Part shown: positions 29,236 to 38,393 of the stretch, one piece after another
How the letters are laid out: every line of letters starts with the position of its first letter
Position numbering within the stretch: position 1 is the first letter of the stretch
DNA from: an uncultured Cellvibrionales bacterium
GTDB taxonomy: Bacteria; Pseudomonadota; Gammaproteobacteria; Pseudomonadales; Dasaniaceae
Reading direction: 5' to 3'
Assembly (NCBI GenBank): GCA_913019905.1
Contig: CAJVZD010000001.1
Span: 168,176-232,175 of the forward strand
DNA length: 64,000 bases
Position numbers and translations under genes: made by a program
Notes under the pieces: generated by a model
The model's database searches: none
Told to the model about the DNA's origin: nothing
Seen by the model: the letters and a program-made list of their open reading frames with translations, nothing else

Positions 29236-30021
29236 ATGGAAAATTCAGCAAAAGAAAATCAAGAACCCTATTTACAGGTCGAAAACTCAGGCCGAGTGCA
29301 ATGGCTTTTTTTGAATAGAGCAAAGACTCGTAATACGCTTTCCCTCGAAATGATTCGTACCTTAAAAAACGCTTTAGAAGCAGCATATAACGATAGTGCT
29401 ATAGGTGTTGTGGTTATCGCGGCACACGGCCCGGTTTTTAGTGCGGGCCACGACCTGCATGAAATGCAAAGCCAACAGCGAGAAGTCCTGATCCATTGCG
29501 CTGACATGATGATGAGCATTGTTCATGGAGCCAAGCCGGTCATTGCTTGTGTAGCGGGAATAGCAACAGCCGGTGGTTGCCAATTGGTATCGTCTTGTGA
29601 TCTTGCGATAGCTTCAGAAGAAGCACAGTTTTGTACTCCGGGAGTTAACAACGGCGGGTTTTGCACCACGCCATTAGTTGGTATTGGAAGGAAAGTTCAA
29701 CGCAAACACGCTATGGAGCTGGCGTTAACCGGTGACATGTTTTCGGCTCAGGATGCCTGGCGTTTTGGTTTGGTTAACAGAGTCATAGCACCCGATTTGC
29801 TTGTTATTGAAACTGAAAAACTTGCGCAAAAAATCGCGTCTAAATCGAACGTCGCTATCGAGTTAGGAAAAAAAGCGTTTTACCAACAGGTTGATATGCC
29901 GATTGAAGAAGCCTACGTATTTGCAACAGAAAAAATGATTGAAGCTCATAATACCGAGGATTCCGCCGAGGGCATTAAGGCCTTTTTTGAAAAACGTAAA
30001 CCGCACTGGAGTGGACGTTGA
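29236..30021 (+). CDS. Enoyl-CoA hydratase/isomerase family protein, ECHDC3-like
   Basis: A 261-aa crotonase-fold protein. The CoA oxyanion-hole segment FSAGHDLHEM (68-77) is intact. The two catalytic glutamates of true enoyl-CoA hydratases are replaced: Gln116 in AGGCQLVSSCD and Gly136 in CTPGVNNGG. The same changes are typical of the ECHDC3 branch, so hydratase activity is unlikely and the reaction is unknown. A GGAG ribosome binding site precedes ATG 29236. The gene overlaps the next one by four bases if that starts at TTG. Confidence 0.85.
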   Translation: MENSAKENQEPYLQVENSGRVQWLFLNRAKTRNTLSLEMIRTLKNALEAAYNDSAIGVVVIAAHGPVFSAGHDLHEMQSQQREVLIHCADMMMSIVHGAKPVIACVAGIATAGGCQLVSSCDLAIASEEAQFCTPGVNNGGFCTTPLVGIGRKVQRKHAMELALTGDMFSAQDAWRFGLVNRVIAPDLLVIETEKLAQKIASKSNVAIELGKKAFYQQVDMPIEEAYVFATEKMIEAHNTEDSAEGIKAFFEKRKPHWSGR

Positions 30022-30455
30022 GTTTTATGCCATCGAAGATAGACATCAATATTGCTGAACTTTTACAAACGACTAAAACTATTGCCTTAGAAATTGCCAG
30101 CCCTAAACAGCATAGAGACTCGAACAAGATTTTGCGTTTTTTGCTCGACTACGGGTATGACGTCTATCCGATTAATCCCGCGCACGAGGGCATCCAGATT
30201 GCAGGGCGGAAAGTCTACGGAAGTCTTTCCGATGTGCCGGTTCCCATCGATCTTGTCGACATTTTTCGACGGTCTGATGGCGTTACACCGATTGTTAGTG
30301 AGGCGATTGAACTCAACGTCAAAGCTGTCTGGATGCAACTGGGCGTTATTAACGAAGAGGCAGCTGCTCTCGCTAAAGCGGCAGGTCTGCAAGTGGTGAT
30401 GGACCGATGCCCGGCCATAGACATTCCGCGCTATCAATCTTTAGGTTTATTGTAA
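30018..30455 (+). CDS. CoA-binding domain protein (YccU-like)
   Basis: A 145-aa single Rossmann-fold protein of the CoA-binding family: FLLDYGYDVYPINPAHEGIQIAGRKVYGSLSDVP is followed by VDIFRR and VWMQLGVINEEAAALAKAAG, ending in DRCPAIDI. These proteins resemble the CoA-binding domain of succinyl-CoA synthetase alpha; the role is unknown. The start may be TTG 30018, which has GGAG six bases upstream and overlaps the preceding stop, or ATG 30027. Confidence 0.85.
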   Translation: MSFMPSKIDINIAELLQTTKTIALEIASPKQHRDSNKILRFLLDYGYDVYPINPAHEGIQIAGRKVYGSLSDVPVPIDLVDIFRRSDGVTPIVSEAIELNVKAVWMQLGVINEEAAALAKAAGLQVVMDRCPAIDIPRYQSLGLL

Positions 30456-30884
30456 AAATCCCTAAAACGCGTAGCCGCTTTCATCGTCTCTTATCACTAG
30501 TGCGGACTGTCCATGGCGAGTCGTTGCCTGCTTCCGTATTTCTCCGGACAAAAAGAGGCCGTTGGCTTTGATTTATCGTGACGTGAGTTCTGACATGGAA
30601 GGTTTGTCTTCGGCATTGCTACCGCGAGATAGATATTCGGTGATTTTGAGAAATGAGTGCTTAAAACCGTCACATTCTAACTAGTGAGTGATTTTCCTGA
30701 AATAGTTAGGCGTCGGTTTTTCGGTTTGGGGCGTTAAATATTCGAATGCTGGTAACATGATTACGAAATGGTCCCTTGTTTTATGAAGTTGCTTAAACCG
30801 GCTTTTTAGACGTTTAGGATAGACTTGGCTAAGGCTCAATTATTGCCATCCAGTTCAGAAAAATAAACACGAAGGAGTAGAACT
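30456..30884. other. 429-bp intergenic region without recognised features
   Basis: It lies between the CoA-binding protein and quinone reductase genes, both on the plus strand. No coding frame, repeat, hairpin with T-run or strong promoter was seen. Confidence 0.5.
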
Positions 30885-31859
30885 TTGAAAGCTATTCGCC
30901 AGTATACTTTTGGAGAACCCGACGTTCTACAAATCGACGAAGTCCCGGATCCCCAGGCGGGAATCGGTCAAGTCGTCGTACGCTTGCATGCTATTGGCAT
31001 TAATCCCGTTGAAACCTATATTCGGGCGGGAATTTATCCCAAGCCTCCCACGCCCTTTTGTCCTGGCAACGATGGTGCGGGGATCATAGAAAGTATTGGA
31101 GAAAATGTTACTGAGGTCGCTGTCGGGGCTCGGGTATATATCGCCGGGTCGGTCAGCGGAACCTATGCCGAAAAGGCCTTGTGTGATGTTTCTAATGTCC
31201 ATCATTTGCCGGAGCGAACGTACTTCGCACAGGGCGCAGCAATCAACGTGCCTTATGCAACTGCGTATCAGGCACTGTTCAACCGCGGCCGAGCTGAAGC
31301 TGGAGAAATCGTATTGGTACACGGCGCCAGTGGCGGCGTGGGTATTGCTGCGGTACAACTAGCGCGCGCAGCGGGTTTACAGGTCATCGGCACGGCCGGC
31401 ACCGACCGAGGACTCGACTTGGTCCTGTCCCAAGGTGCGAATTACGCTTTAGATCATACTAAAGAAGGTTATTTGGATAAGCTGTCAAAGCTCACCGCTG
31501 GCAAAGGAGTCGATCTAATATTGGAAATGCTGGCCAATGTCAATCTGGGTAACGACCTTAATTTTTTAGCACGGGGCGGTCGTGTCGTACTCATTGGTAA
31601 TCGTGGAGAGAATAACCAAGGCATTGTTGAAATTAATCCAAGAGCGGTGATGGGAAGAGACGCCGACATATTGGGCATGACGCTCTATAATGCCTCGGCT
31701 TCGCAACTACGAAGCCTGCACGCTGCGATTGTTGCCGGTTTGGAAAACGGCACCTTACAACCGGTTATTGGTCAGGAGTTTTCTCTGGACGCCGCCGCCG
31801 ACGCACATCGTGCCGTGATCGACAATCGAGCCTATGGAAAGATAGTGTTAATTCCATGA
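30885..31859 (+). CDS. qor: NADPH:quinone reductase (zeta-crystallin-like, MDR superfamily)
   Basis: A 324-aa medium-chain reductase without the structural zinc cysteines. GNDGAGIIESIGENV (61-75) and the NADPH-binding VHGASGGVGIAAVQLA (145-160) are the family motifs. Such enzymes reduce quinones or enones with NADPH. The start is TTG at 30885 with a strong GAAGGAG upstream, and the translation MKAIRQYTFGEPDVL aligns with the family start, so TTG is well supported. Confidence 0.92.
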   Translation: MKAIRQYTFGEPDVLQIDEVPDPQAGIGQVVVRLHAIGINPVETYIRAGIYPKPPTPFCPGNDGAGIIESIGENVTEVAVGARVYIAGSVSGTYAEKALCDVSNVHHLPERTYFAQGAAINVPYATAYQALFNRGRAEAGEIVLVHGASGGVGIAAVQLARAAGLQVIGTAGTDRGLDLVLSQGANYALDHTKEGYLDKLSKLTAGKGVDLILEMLANVNLGNDLNFLARGGRVVLIGNRGENNQGIVEINPRAVMGRDADILGMTLYNASASQLRSLHAAIVAGLENGTLQPVIGQEFSLDAAADAHRAVIDNRAYGKIVLIP

Positions 31860-32062
31860 CCAACTATCCTTAGTGTTTTTCGCAAGAGAGCTCACATAAG
31901 CGGGCCACATCTTTAATACTTGGAGAGGGCCGGCTTCGAGTAAGAATGGCGATGAGATTTTAATCAAAAGAAACAAGGTAATAGTGACATGTTCCATCCA
32001 AAGGCACGCAGCCTGCAACTTCGATCTCTCCGCCATTCAGCACTCGCTGGTGAGTGTTCGCG

Positions 32063-33286
32063 ATGAACAAATCTGCATTATTGTTCATATTTTTCACGGC
32101 TTTATTAGATTCGATTGGCTTCGGGATCATCATCCCAGTATTACCCAGCCTTCTTACCGAAATTACCGGTGAAACACTATCGGTAACCGTGCGCTATAGC
32201 GGCTGGTTAATGTTTGTTTTCGCGATCATGCAGTTTTTCCTTTCCCCTCTTGTTGGGAACCTTTCCGACCGCTTTGGGAGAAGACCCGTTTTATTGCTAT
32301 CGCTTTTTGTTATGGGTGTGAACTATATCGTTATGGGTTCTGCTGAAAGTCTATTCGTTTTGTTCATAGGTAGAATAATCTCCGGCCTGGGTGCCTCGAC
32401 AATGAGCACCTGCAATGCCTATATTGCCGATATTAGTCCAATGGAGCAGCGTGCCCAGAATTTCGGCGTCATCGGCGCCGCTTTTGGTATGGGTTTTGTC
32501 ATCGGTCCGGTTATTGGTGGCTTCCTTGGAGAATATGGCTTGCGTGTACCTTTCTATGCAGCGGCCATCATTACCTTCTCGAATATGTTGTTTGGGTTTT
32601 TAGTTTTAAAGGAGTCTTTGAGTAAAGAGAATAGACGGCCGTTTGAGCTAAAACGTTCGAACCCCATTGGTACCTTGCTTCAGCTGCGGGTTTTTCCTGT
32701 TGTGATGGGAATCCTGAGTGTCATGTTTCTTATTAACTTGGGCCATCATGTTCTGCCGGCGACTTGGAGCTTTTGGGCGATTGAAAAATTCGACTGGTCG
32801 CCAAAAGAGATTGGCTATTCTCTGGGTTTTATTGGTATTGGAATGGTGTTGGTGCAGGGTTTTCTCATTCGCTGGGTGTTGCCTAAAGTGGGTATACGCT
32901 TGGCGGGTATGGTCGGCATGTGTTTTAGTATTACCGCCTATATGGGGTATGCATTGGCCAGTCAATCGTGGATGGTATACGTCGCCTTGGTGCCAGGAGC
33001 ACTGGCAGGTTTAAGCGGCCCTGCTATGCAGGGTATTGCATCAAGTCAGGTCGGCGCAGATCAGCAAGGGGAATTGCAGGGTGGTCTGGCGAGCATGATG
33101 AGCCTGACGTCTATTATCAGCCCTTTGATGATGACGCAAATATTTGGTTTCTTTACCTCGTCTGAAGCACCGGTTTATTTTCCTGGGGCGGCCTTTATGC
33201 TGGCTGCGATTCTCACACTCGTTGCACTATTATTGTTTGTCAAAGCGACGGTTGGTATTCCTCGACATTTGCCCAGTGACAGTTAG
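32063..33286 (+). CDS. MFS efflux transporter, tetracycline-resistance-like (TCR/Tet family)
   Basis: The protein is 407 aa with twelve hydrophobic segments. Motif A is present after the second helix as [14 protein letters not shown]. The start [29 protein letters not shown] is typical of the TetA-like branch of drug:proton antiporters. ATG 32063 is preferred to GTG 32054 because GGTGAG lies eight bases before it. The substrate is unknown; many chromosomal members are not resistance genes. Confidence 0.85.
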   Translation: MNKSALLFIFFTALLDSIGFGIIIPVLPSLLTEITGETLSVTVRYSGWLMFVFAIMQFFLSPLVGNLSDRFGRRPVLLLSLFVMGVNYIVMGSAESLFVLFIGRIISGLGASTMSTCNAYIADISPMEQRAQNFGVIGAAFGMGFVIGPVIGGFLGEYGLRVPFYAAAIITFSNMLFGFLVLKESLSKENRRPFELKRSNPIGTLLQLRVFPVVMGILSVMFLINLGHHVLPATWSFWAIEKFDWSPKEIGYSLGFIGIGMVLVQGFLIRWVLPKVGIRLAGMVGMCFSITAYMGYALASQSWMVYVALVPGALAGLSGPAMQGIASSQVGADQQGELQGGLASMMSLTSIISPLMMTQIFGFFTSSEAPVYFPGAAFMLAAILTLVALLLFVKATVGIPRHLPSDS

Positions 33287-33297
33287 TCAGTTATCCC

Positions 33298-33330
33298 TAT
33301 CACTTATCGTGATCTAGTGATATTTCTTCT
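33298..33330 (+). terminator. Probable terminator after the MFS gene
   Basis: TATCACT (33298-33304) and AGTGATA (33316-33322) form a seven-base stem, followed by TTTCTTCT. It begins 12 bases after the stop codon. Confidence 0.5.
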
Positions 33331-33550
33331 GCCGGCGTATTCGCATTCGGAATACATCAGTGATTAAGTCGCGCTGCCGGTTTGGACTTTACGAGAATGA
33401 TGGTGTTTTCATTTTTGATAAGCTTGCAGAATCTCTGACAACGGCACAGTTTTCGGAAAAGCTGTACTCATTTGCGGTTTATAATAGAGCCGAACTATTC
33501 CCGAGTCCGCAACCGACTCTGCCCCACTATTTTTAAACAGCGGTAAGAAA

Positions 33551-35080
33551 ATGAATCCTAAGGAATCATCAAGGTCACAGGAGACTAAAACCGCTGCTGC
33601 CGACGCGCCAGTGACAAAAAGGCCGCCTGCGGGAATCGTTTTTTTCACTGAAGGCCCTGTCGGTCATCATATTATTCGCATGGCGATTCCGATGACTTGG
33701 GGAATGTTAGCGTCGGTGCTGGCGGCGCTTGCCGATACCTATTTTTTGGCGCAACTAGGTACCGCCCATTTAGCAGCAATCACCTTTACTTTTCCAGTTG
33801 TCATGCTCGTGATGAATTTATCGTTGGGATTAGCGAGTGGTTTTTCCTCTCTCTTGGCGAGAGCCCTCGGCGAGGGCAATATGATCAAAGTCGAGAATTT
33901 AACCATCTCGGCCATGTTGATGTCGGGGCTCATCGTTTTTGCCTTAAGTGTCGTTGGATATTTGACGATTGATCCGTTATTTACTGCCTTGGGAGCTGGC
34001 GAACAAACGTTGCCGTTGATTCGGGATTTCATGAGTATTTGGTACTTCTCGATGATTCTCGTGGTCACGCCAATCATTGGAAATTTCGCACTACGAGCGA
34101 CGGGGAATCCCAAAACGGCCAGCTATGTGATGATTGTCTCTGCATTGGTCAACGTACTATTGGATCCAATTTTTATTTTTGGCTTTGGTTTCATTCCAGA
34201 AATGGGAATAAAAGGCGCGGCGTTGGCTGGTGTGGTTTCTCGCTTGGCGGCCTTCCTTGTCATGTTTTACATGTTGACCTACCGCACTCGTCTTATCACG
34301 TTTAAATTGCCTGATCTCACAACGATGCTGGTGTCCTGGAAAGAGATACTGAGGATCGGGGCGCCGCTCGCAATGACGAATATGGTGACGCCCCTTTCCA
34401 TTGCTCTAATTACTCGCTTGCTTGCTCAATACAGTGAAAATATTGTCGCTGGATTTGGGGTTGCGGCGCGTATTGAAGCGTTGGCCATTATTCCTCTCAT
34501 TGCTGTCGGTTCAAGTTTTGGTCCGATATCCGGGCAAAATTTTGGTGCCGAAAAATACGCGAGAATCGTTGAACTGATTAAATATGGATTTGTTTTTGCG
34601 GGTATATATGGGTTGAGTTGTGCTGCTTTGATGGCAGTTTTCCATCAAAGTCTTCCGGGTTTTTTTGATGCTAATCCGGATGTGGTTTATACAGCGGGCC
34701 TCTATTTGCTGGTTGTACCTATCGGCTATATTGGCCTCGGTATCACCATGGTTGTCGGAGCGAGTTTTACCGGTATGGGTAATCCTCGGCCCTCGATGAT
34801 CATGTCGCTGCTGCGCCTTTCGGTGGTCTACTTACCGCTCGCTTATATTGGTGCCAAGCTATTTGGTCCAATAGGCATCTTCGGCGCAAATGCGCTTGCT
34901 AATTTGAGCGTTGCCCTGGGCGCTGGGATATTTATCGCACTCGAGGCGCGACAAGCGGTATTGGCAGGTAAGATAGATTACTCTACGGTTTCTTTACTTG
35001 TTCCTAAATCGCTCGCTACCAAGGCGCTAAACAACAGTGCCATAAATGAGCGGGGTGAAGAAGATATCGATAAACGATAA
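33551..35080 (+). CDS. MATE-family multidrug efflux protein
   Basis: A 509-aa protein with about twelve membrane segments and two internally similar MatE halves (IIRMAIPMTWGMLASVLAALADTYFLAQLG near 41, and ILRIGAPLAMTNMVTPL near 270). MATE pumps export cationic drugs against Na+ or H+. The cytoplasmic N-terminal 35 residues are polar and longer than usual, so a later start is possible, although ATG 33551 follows AGCGGTAAGAAA. It converges with the RDD gene. Confidence 0.9.
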   Translation: MNPKESSRSQETKTAAADAPVTKRPPAGIVFFTEGPVGHHIIRMAIPMTWGMLASVLAALADTYFLAQLGTAHLAAITFTFPVVMLVMNLSLGLASGFSSLLARALGEGNMIKVENLTISAMLMSGLIVFALSVVGYLTIDPLFTALGAGEQTLPLIRDFMSIWYFSMILVVTPIIGNFALRATGNPKTASYVMIVSALVNVLLDPIFIFGFGFIPEMGIKGAALAGVVSRLAAFLVMFYMLTYRTRLITFKLPDLTTMLVSWKEILRIGAPLAMTNMVTPLSIALITRLLAQYSENIVAGFGVAARIEALAIIPLIAVGSSFGPISGQNFGAEKYARIVELIKYGFVFAGIYGLSCAALMAVFHQSLPGFFDANPDVVYTAGLYLLVVPIGYIGLGITMVVGASFTGMGNPRPSMIMSLLRLSVVYLPLAYIGAKLFGPIGIFGANALANLSVALGAGIFIALEARQAVLAGKIDYSTVSLLVPKSLATKALNNSAINERGEEDIDKR

Positions 35081-35158
35081 TGGGGCTGAACGGCGTTCTC
35101 GGTCATGTTCAATCGTTGTTGCCGCTAGTTTGATAACTTCGAATACACCCGGAACTGA

Positions 35159-35197
35159 CCGTTACACTATTCCTGTGTAACGGGTGGTACAGTTTTT
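35159..35197 (+). terminator. Probable terminator between convergent MATE and RDD genes
   Basis: CCGTTACAC (35159-35167) and GTGTAACGG (35175-35183) form a perfect nine-base stem with a seven-base loop, followed after ten bases by TTTTT. It lies between two converging genes. Confidence 0.55.
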
Positions 35198-35265
35198 ATG
35201 AACCGGCGGCTCTGTGCTAATTTCCCGCCAACAATATTAATTCTTTTGAGAAAACAACAGCACAG

Positions 35266-35739
35266 CTATCGAACAACAATCGTCCCGCACAAGTAATCGT
35301 GCAAACATTGTCTGTTTTTTCCAAAGATAAACATCTGGTCAAGTACCACCATTAGGGCTATCCACGGCAGGAAAAAGCTTGTTATTCCCATGAGCGGAGG
35401 GATGGTCAGATATAGTGTCGGAAAAAATAATGAACGGATCAGCAAGCTCAGGATCGAGGCTTTCTCGCCAGTTTTTTCGGACAAGATAGTGACTCCCATT
35501 ATGGCTTTACCGAGTGTTTGACCTCTGGAGTACAGTAGCCAGCCGTTAACCAACACATAACTGCTTATTCCGAGTAACAGCGGACGGATGAATAACTGGT
35601 TACCGGCATAGGCTTCTGCGTGCTCCATTGCACCGCTTACCAACATGAGTATAAAACCAAATAGGGGAATGAGAAGAAAGTCTATGATTGTTGCGATTGG
35701 ACGGCGTATTAGGCCAGCAAGAGGGCGCTGATCAGTCAT
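35266..35739 (-). CDS. RDD-family membrane protein
   Basis: A 157-aa protein with three or four membrane segments. The family's first Arg and Asp are in AGLIRRPIATIIDFLLIP and the C-terminal Asp region is CLHDYLCGTIVV. RDD proteins are poorly characterised; some act in ion transport. The open frame extends further upstream, but ATG 35739 gives the normal N-terminus (MTDQRPLAGLIRRP) and overlaps the end of the PQQ-propeller gene by eight bases, so the two are probably co-translated. Confidence 0.82.
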   Translation of the reverse strand: MTDQRPLAGLIRRPIATIIDFLLIPLFGFILMLVSGAMEHAEAYAGNQLFIRPLLLGISSYVLVNGWLLYSRGQTLGKAIMGVTILSEKTGEKASILSLLIRSLFFPTLYLTIPPLMGITSFFLPWIALMVVLDQMFIFGKNRQCLHDYLCGTIVVR

Positions 35740-37342
35740 GGGTTTTTTCCTCCTTGACGGTGAATACCAGTAAGGCGTTGCCGCCTTTTTGCCCAAACGA
35801 GCCGTATCCTGAAGAGACGATAAGCTGGTTGTCTGCCAACATCGGCCCGTGTGCATCAAAAACGCCACCGTTTGTGGCTAGACCGTTAACTGAAGAAAAT
35901 TCTTTTGCGCTATTGAAGGACCATAATAACTCTCCATCTTCAGCGCGATAAACCATCAACTCACTATCCAGTGAACCCGCTATGACGATATCCGGACCGG
36001 CAGTTATGGCCGCCGATAAGCCGGGCCAGCAGCCGCGTTCTTCGCATTTTTTCTGCCGTTCAACAGCCCATTTGACGGAACCATCTTCGGCATTCAGAGC
36101 AAATAAACCAGGCGCAGGATCTCTCTCGGAGGGGAGCGCAGGGACATCGCTTATGGGGATAAAAACGAGTCCTAAATCCGGGTTTGCCGCGATTCCCCAA
36201 TGAACACCGCCTAAGGCCCCGCCTCGACCAAACTGTGTCGACCAGACAGCTTCTCCTGTATCGGGATTGATTCCATAAACGTCACCGGATTTTTGTCCCG
36301 CAATAAGCAAGTCATCACCCGATTTAAGAGTGATGAGTAGTGGCGGTGCTCCGAAATCGACATCGGGGCCCATCGGCTTGGGACAATTTGGATGGTCGGC
36401 TGCTGCGGTACAGGACATATTAAAGGCATCTTTCGCGGTGAATTGCCTCACCCAAGCAATTTTACCGGTCTCGATATGCACAGCGAAAATCGCGTCGCTA
36501 GTGAGTGTGGCGGGCCGGCTGTAGTTCTGACCGGTTCCGTAAAACAGAAGGCCTCGTTTAGTATCGAGCATAGGTGCACCCCACACAGGCGCCCCGCTGG
36601 GGCCGTATTCTTCAACGAACAGATAGTGACGGCCGGTCACTTTAGGGGGTTCTTCAATGGTTGGCCGATACCAGAGTAATGCACCGGTAGCTATATCGAG
36701 GGCTGCCATGCCACCGCTGGTGGTGCAACAGCCATAAAATGGATTGGCCGACAAAGCGATTTCCATGGAAGAAATCGGAACAAAGACTTTATCTTGGTAA
36801 GCGATCGGGCTGCCTGAAAACATCGGCACGGGATCGTCTGCAACGTATTTCTTCCAGAGCACTTTTCCGTTGCTGGCGTCTACAGCGTACACGCCAGAAT
36901 TTCGTCCCGAAAAAACTAATACACGGCGCCCGTCGACTAATTCTGAAACAATAGATGTTGAAATATCGTTTAACTCGTTGTTTTCCCACCGGATGCAACC
37001 ATTGCTCTTATCGAGAGCAACCAATCCACGGCCACCATCGCCAATGAAAATCGTATCTTCAGTCACCAATGGGTATGAGCGCGGTTGTTGAGTTGATAAA
37101 CCATAGACCCATTGTAATTCCAGATTCGCTGCATTCTCGGCGTTAATCGATGTGTTTGTCGATGACTGAAAGCGCTGGCCGTTGAATTGTGTGCCCCAGG
37201 TTTGCGAGTAGAGCTTTTCGAGGCCCGGAATTTTTTCGGTATTTTCGCATTGTCCATAGGCGTGTGCGGCTGCGGCCATATAAATGACCGCCGCGCAGAC
37301 AGAGAAAAACGTACGATATGAATAAGACAAATTGAGGCCCAT
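35732..37342 (-). CDS. Secreted PQQ-binding-like beta-propeller dehydrogenase
   Basis: A 536-aa exported protein. From ATG 37342 it begins with a signal peptide (hydrophobic about 9-28, cleavage near AYG-QC). It then shows repeated propeller motifs of the type VALDKSNGCIRW, VYAVDASNGKVLW and MAALDIATGALLWY, typical of PQQ quinoproteins. The adjacent cysteines in GCCTTSGG recall the vicinal disulfide of PQQ alcohol dehydrogenases, and the overall pattern resembles polyvinyl-alcohol dehydrogenases, though without their cytochrome c domain. The frame is open 36 codons further upstream, but that part does not look like a leader. The substrate is unknown. Confidence 0.75.
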   Translation of the reverse strand: MGLNLSYSYRTFFSVCAAVIYMAAAAHAYGQCENTEKIPGLEKLYSQTWGTQFNGQRFQSSTNTSINAENAANLELQWVYGLSTQQPRSYPLVTEDTIFIGDGGRGLVALDKSNGCIRWENNELNDISTSIVSELVDGRRVLVFSGRNSGVYAVDASNGKVLWKKYVADDPVPMFSGSPIAYQDKVFVPISSMEIALSANPFYGCCTTSGGMAALDIATGALLWYRPTIEEPPKVTGRHYLFVEEYGPSGAPVWGAPMLDTKRGLLFYGTGQNYSRPATLTSDAIFAVHIETGKIAWVRQFTAKDAFNMSCTAAADHPNCPKPMGPDVDFGAPPLLITLKSGDDLLIAGQKSGDVYGINPDTGEAVWSTQFGRGGALGGVHWGIAANPDLGLVFIPISDVPALPSERDPAPGLFALNAEDGSVKWAVERQKKCEERGCWPGLSAAITAGPDIVIAGSLDSELMVYRAEDGELLWSFNSAKEFSSVNGLATNGGVFDAHGPMLADNQLIVSSGYGSFGQKGGNALLVFTVKEEKTHD

Positions 37343-37498
37343 TTTATGGTTTTGTGAAAATGCCGCTAAGTAATATAGGCACAAAATACCGTTAAACGAT
37401 TCCGGCAAATAGTACCTGTAATTGATGTTGGCGAGAATTATACCGACCACGCCAAACCTGTGTATTACCTTATGTTAATTTATCTGTTGGATAATCCA

Positions 37499-38329
37499 TT
37501 AGGGTTGTTTGGTTTTTAGAGCAAGATGCAGCTGCTCTGCTTGTTTTTTGAGTTGGATGAGAGAAGGCGTTCTTCTTTTTTTCTTGATTTTGTCGCTTGC
37601 CGCCTCCAATTCCAGGGCCGCATCGTCATTGCGCCCAGCGATAAGGAGTAAGGTCCCCATTTGTAAATGCCACTGAGGGCTTTCACCTGTCGATATTGCC
37701 AGACTTTGTTGACGGATGATTGCAGAATCGACCTGATTTCTTTTCAACTCTAATTCAATCGCGAACTGTTGCAATTGTGGATTAATACCCAGGTGCACTA
37801 TTCCCGAATCGATAATAGAAATCGCTGCATCGATGTTCGCTTGTTCATTAGCTGTTGCTATGAGTGCAATCTCAGCGGTGGTCAGAAAATGTCCCGGATT
37901 TAGGTAGGGTGAGTGTTTTAGAAAGGTCTTGAAGTATTTGAGGGCTACCGAGTATAGCCCCATTTCACGAGCGGCTTTGGCGCGATATTCCAAAGCGGCA
38001 CCGTTATTAGGGTAACGTTTCAAATAGCGGTCGAATTGTTCGGCGGCTAGTTCGAATTTTGATGATTCATAGTACGAAATACCCAGCGGCAGGAATACGA
38101 CAGCTGGATCACCGAATTTTTTCGCGTCGGAAAAATCCTGCTCGGCGAGCTCGAATTTCTTAGCGCGAACAAAGAGCGACCCCCTGCGTATCAGTGTTTG
38201 TTGTGAATCAGGGTTTGTCTCAAGTTGTCGGTTGAGCTGATTGAGGAGATGCGCATCGCCGGAATGAGACCATGCTGCTGATGAAACCAGCAGTAAACTC
38301 ATCACAAAGAACGTACCTAAGCATTTCAT
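37499..38329 (-). CDS. Exported tetratricopeptide-repeat protein
   Basis: A 276-aa protein with a clear signal peptide (about 3-21, ending AAWS-HS) and at least five TPR-like helical pairs, for example LIRRGSLFVRAKKFELAEQDFSDA and YYESSKFELAAEQFDRYLKRYPNN. TPRs mediate protein contacts; the partner is probably periplasmic. It lies 64 bases after the phosphoesterase gene on the same strand, and the two are probably co-transcribed. Function unknown. Confidence 0.75.
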   Translation of the reverse strand: MKCLGTFFVMSLLLVSSAAWSHSGDAHLLNQLNRQLETNPDSQQTLIRRGSLFVRAKKFELAEQDFSDAKKFGDPAVVFLPLGISYYESSKFELAAEQFDRYLKRYPNNGAALEYRAKAAREMGLYSVALKYFKTFLKHSPYLNPGHFLTTAEIALIATANEQANIDAAISIIDSGIVHLGINPQLQQFAIELELKRNQVDSAIIRQQSLAISTGESPQWHLQMGTLLLIAGRNDDAALELEAASDKIKKKRRTPSLIQLKKQAEQLHLALKTKQP

Positions 38330-38393
38330 TCGCCTAAGGATTTCATACCCCCAACTATGTCGTATCTAAAATCGTTGACGCTGCCTTCAATGG

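Noticed and set aside
35740..35868. N-terminal extension of the RDD protein
   Set aside because: The extra 43 residues overlap the PQQ-propeller gene and have no family similarity; ATG 35739 gives the normal start.
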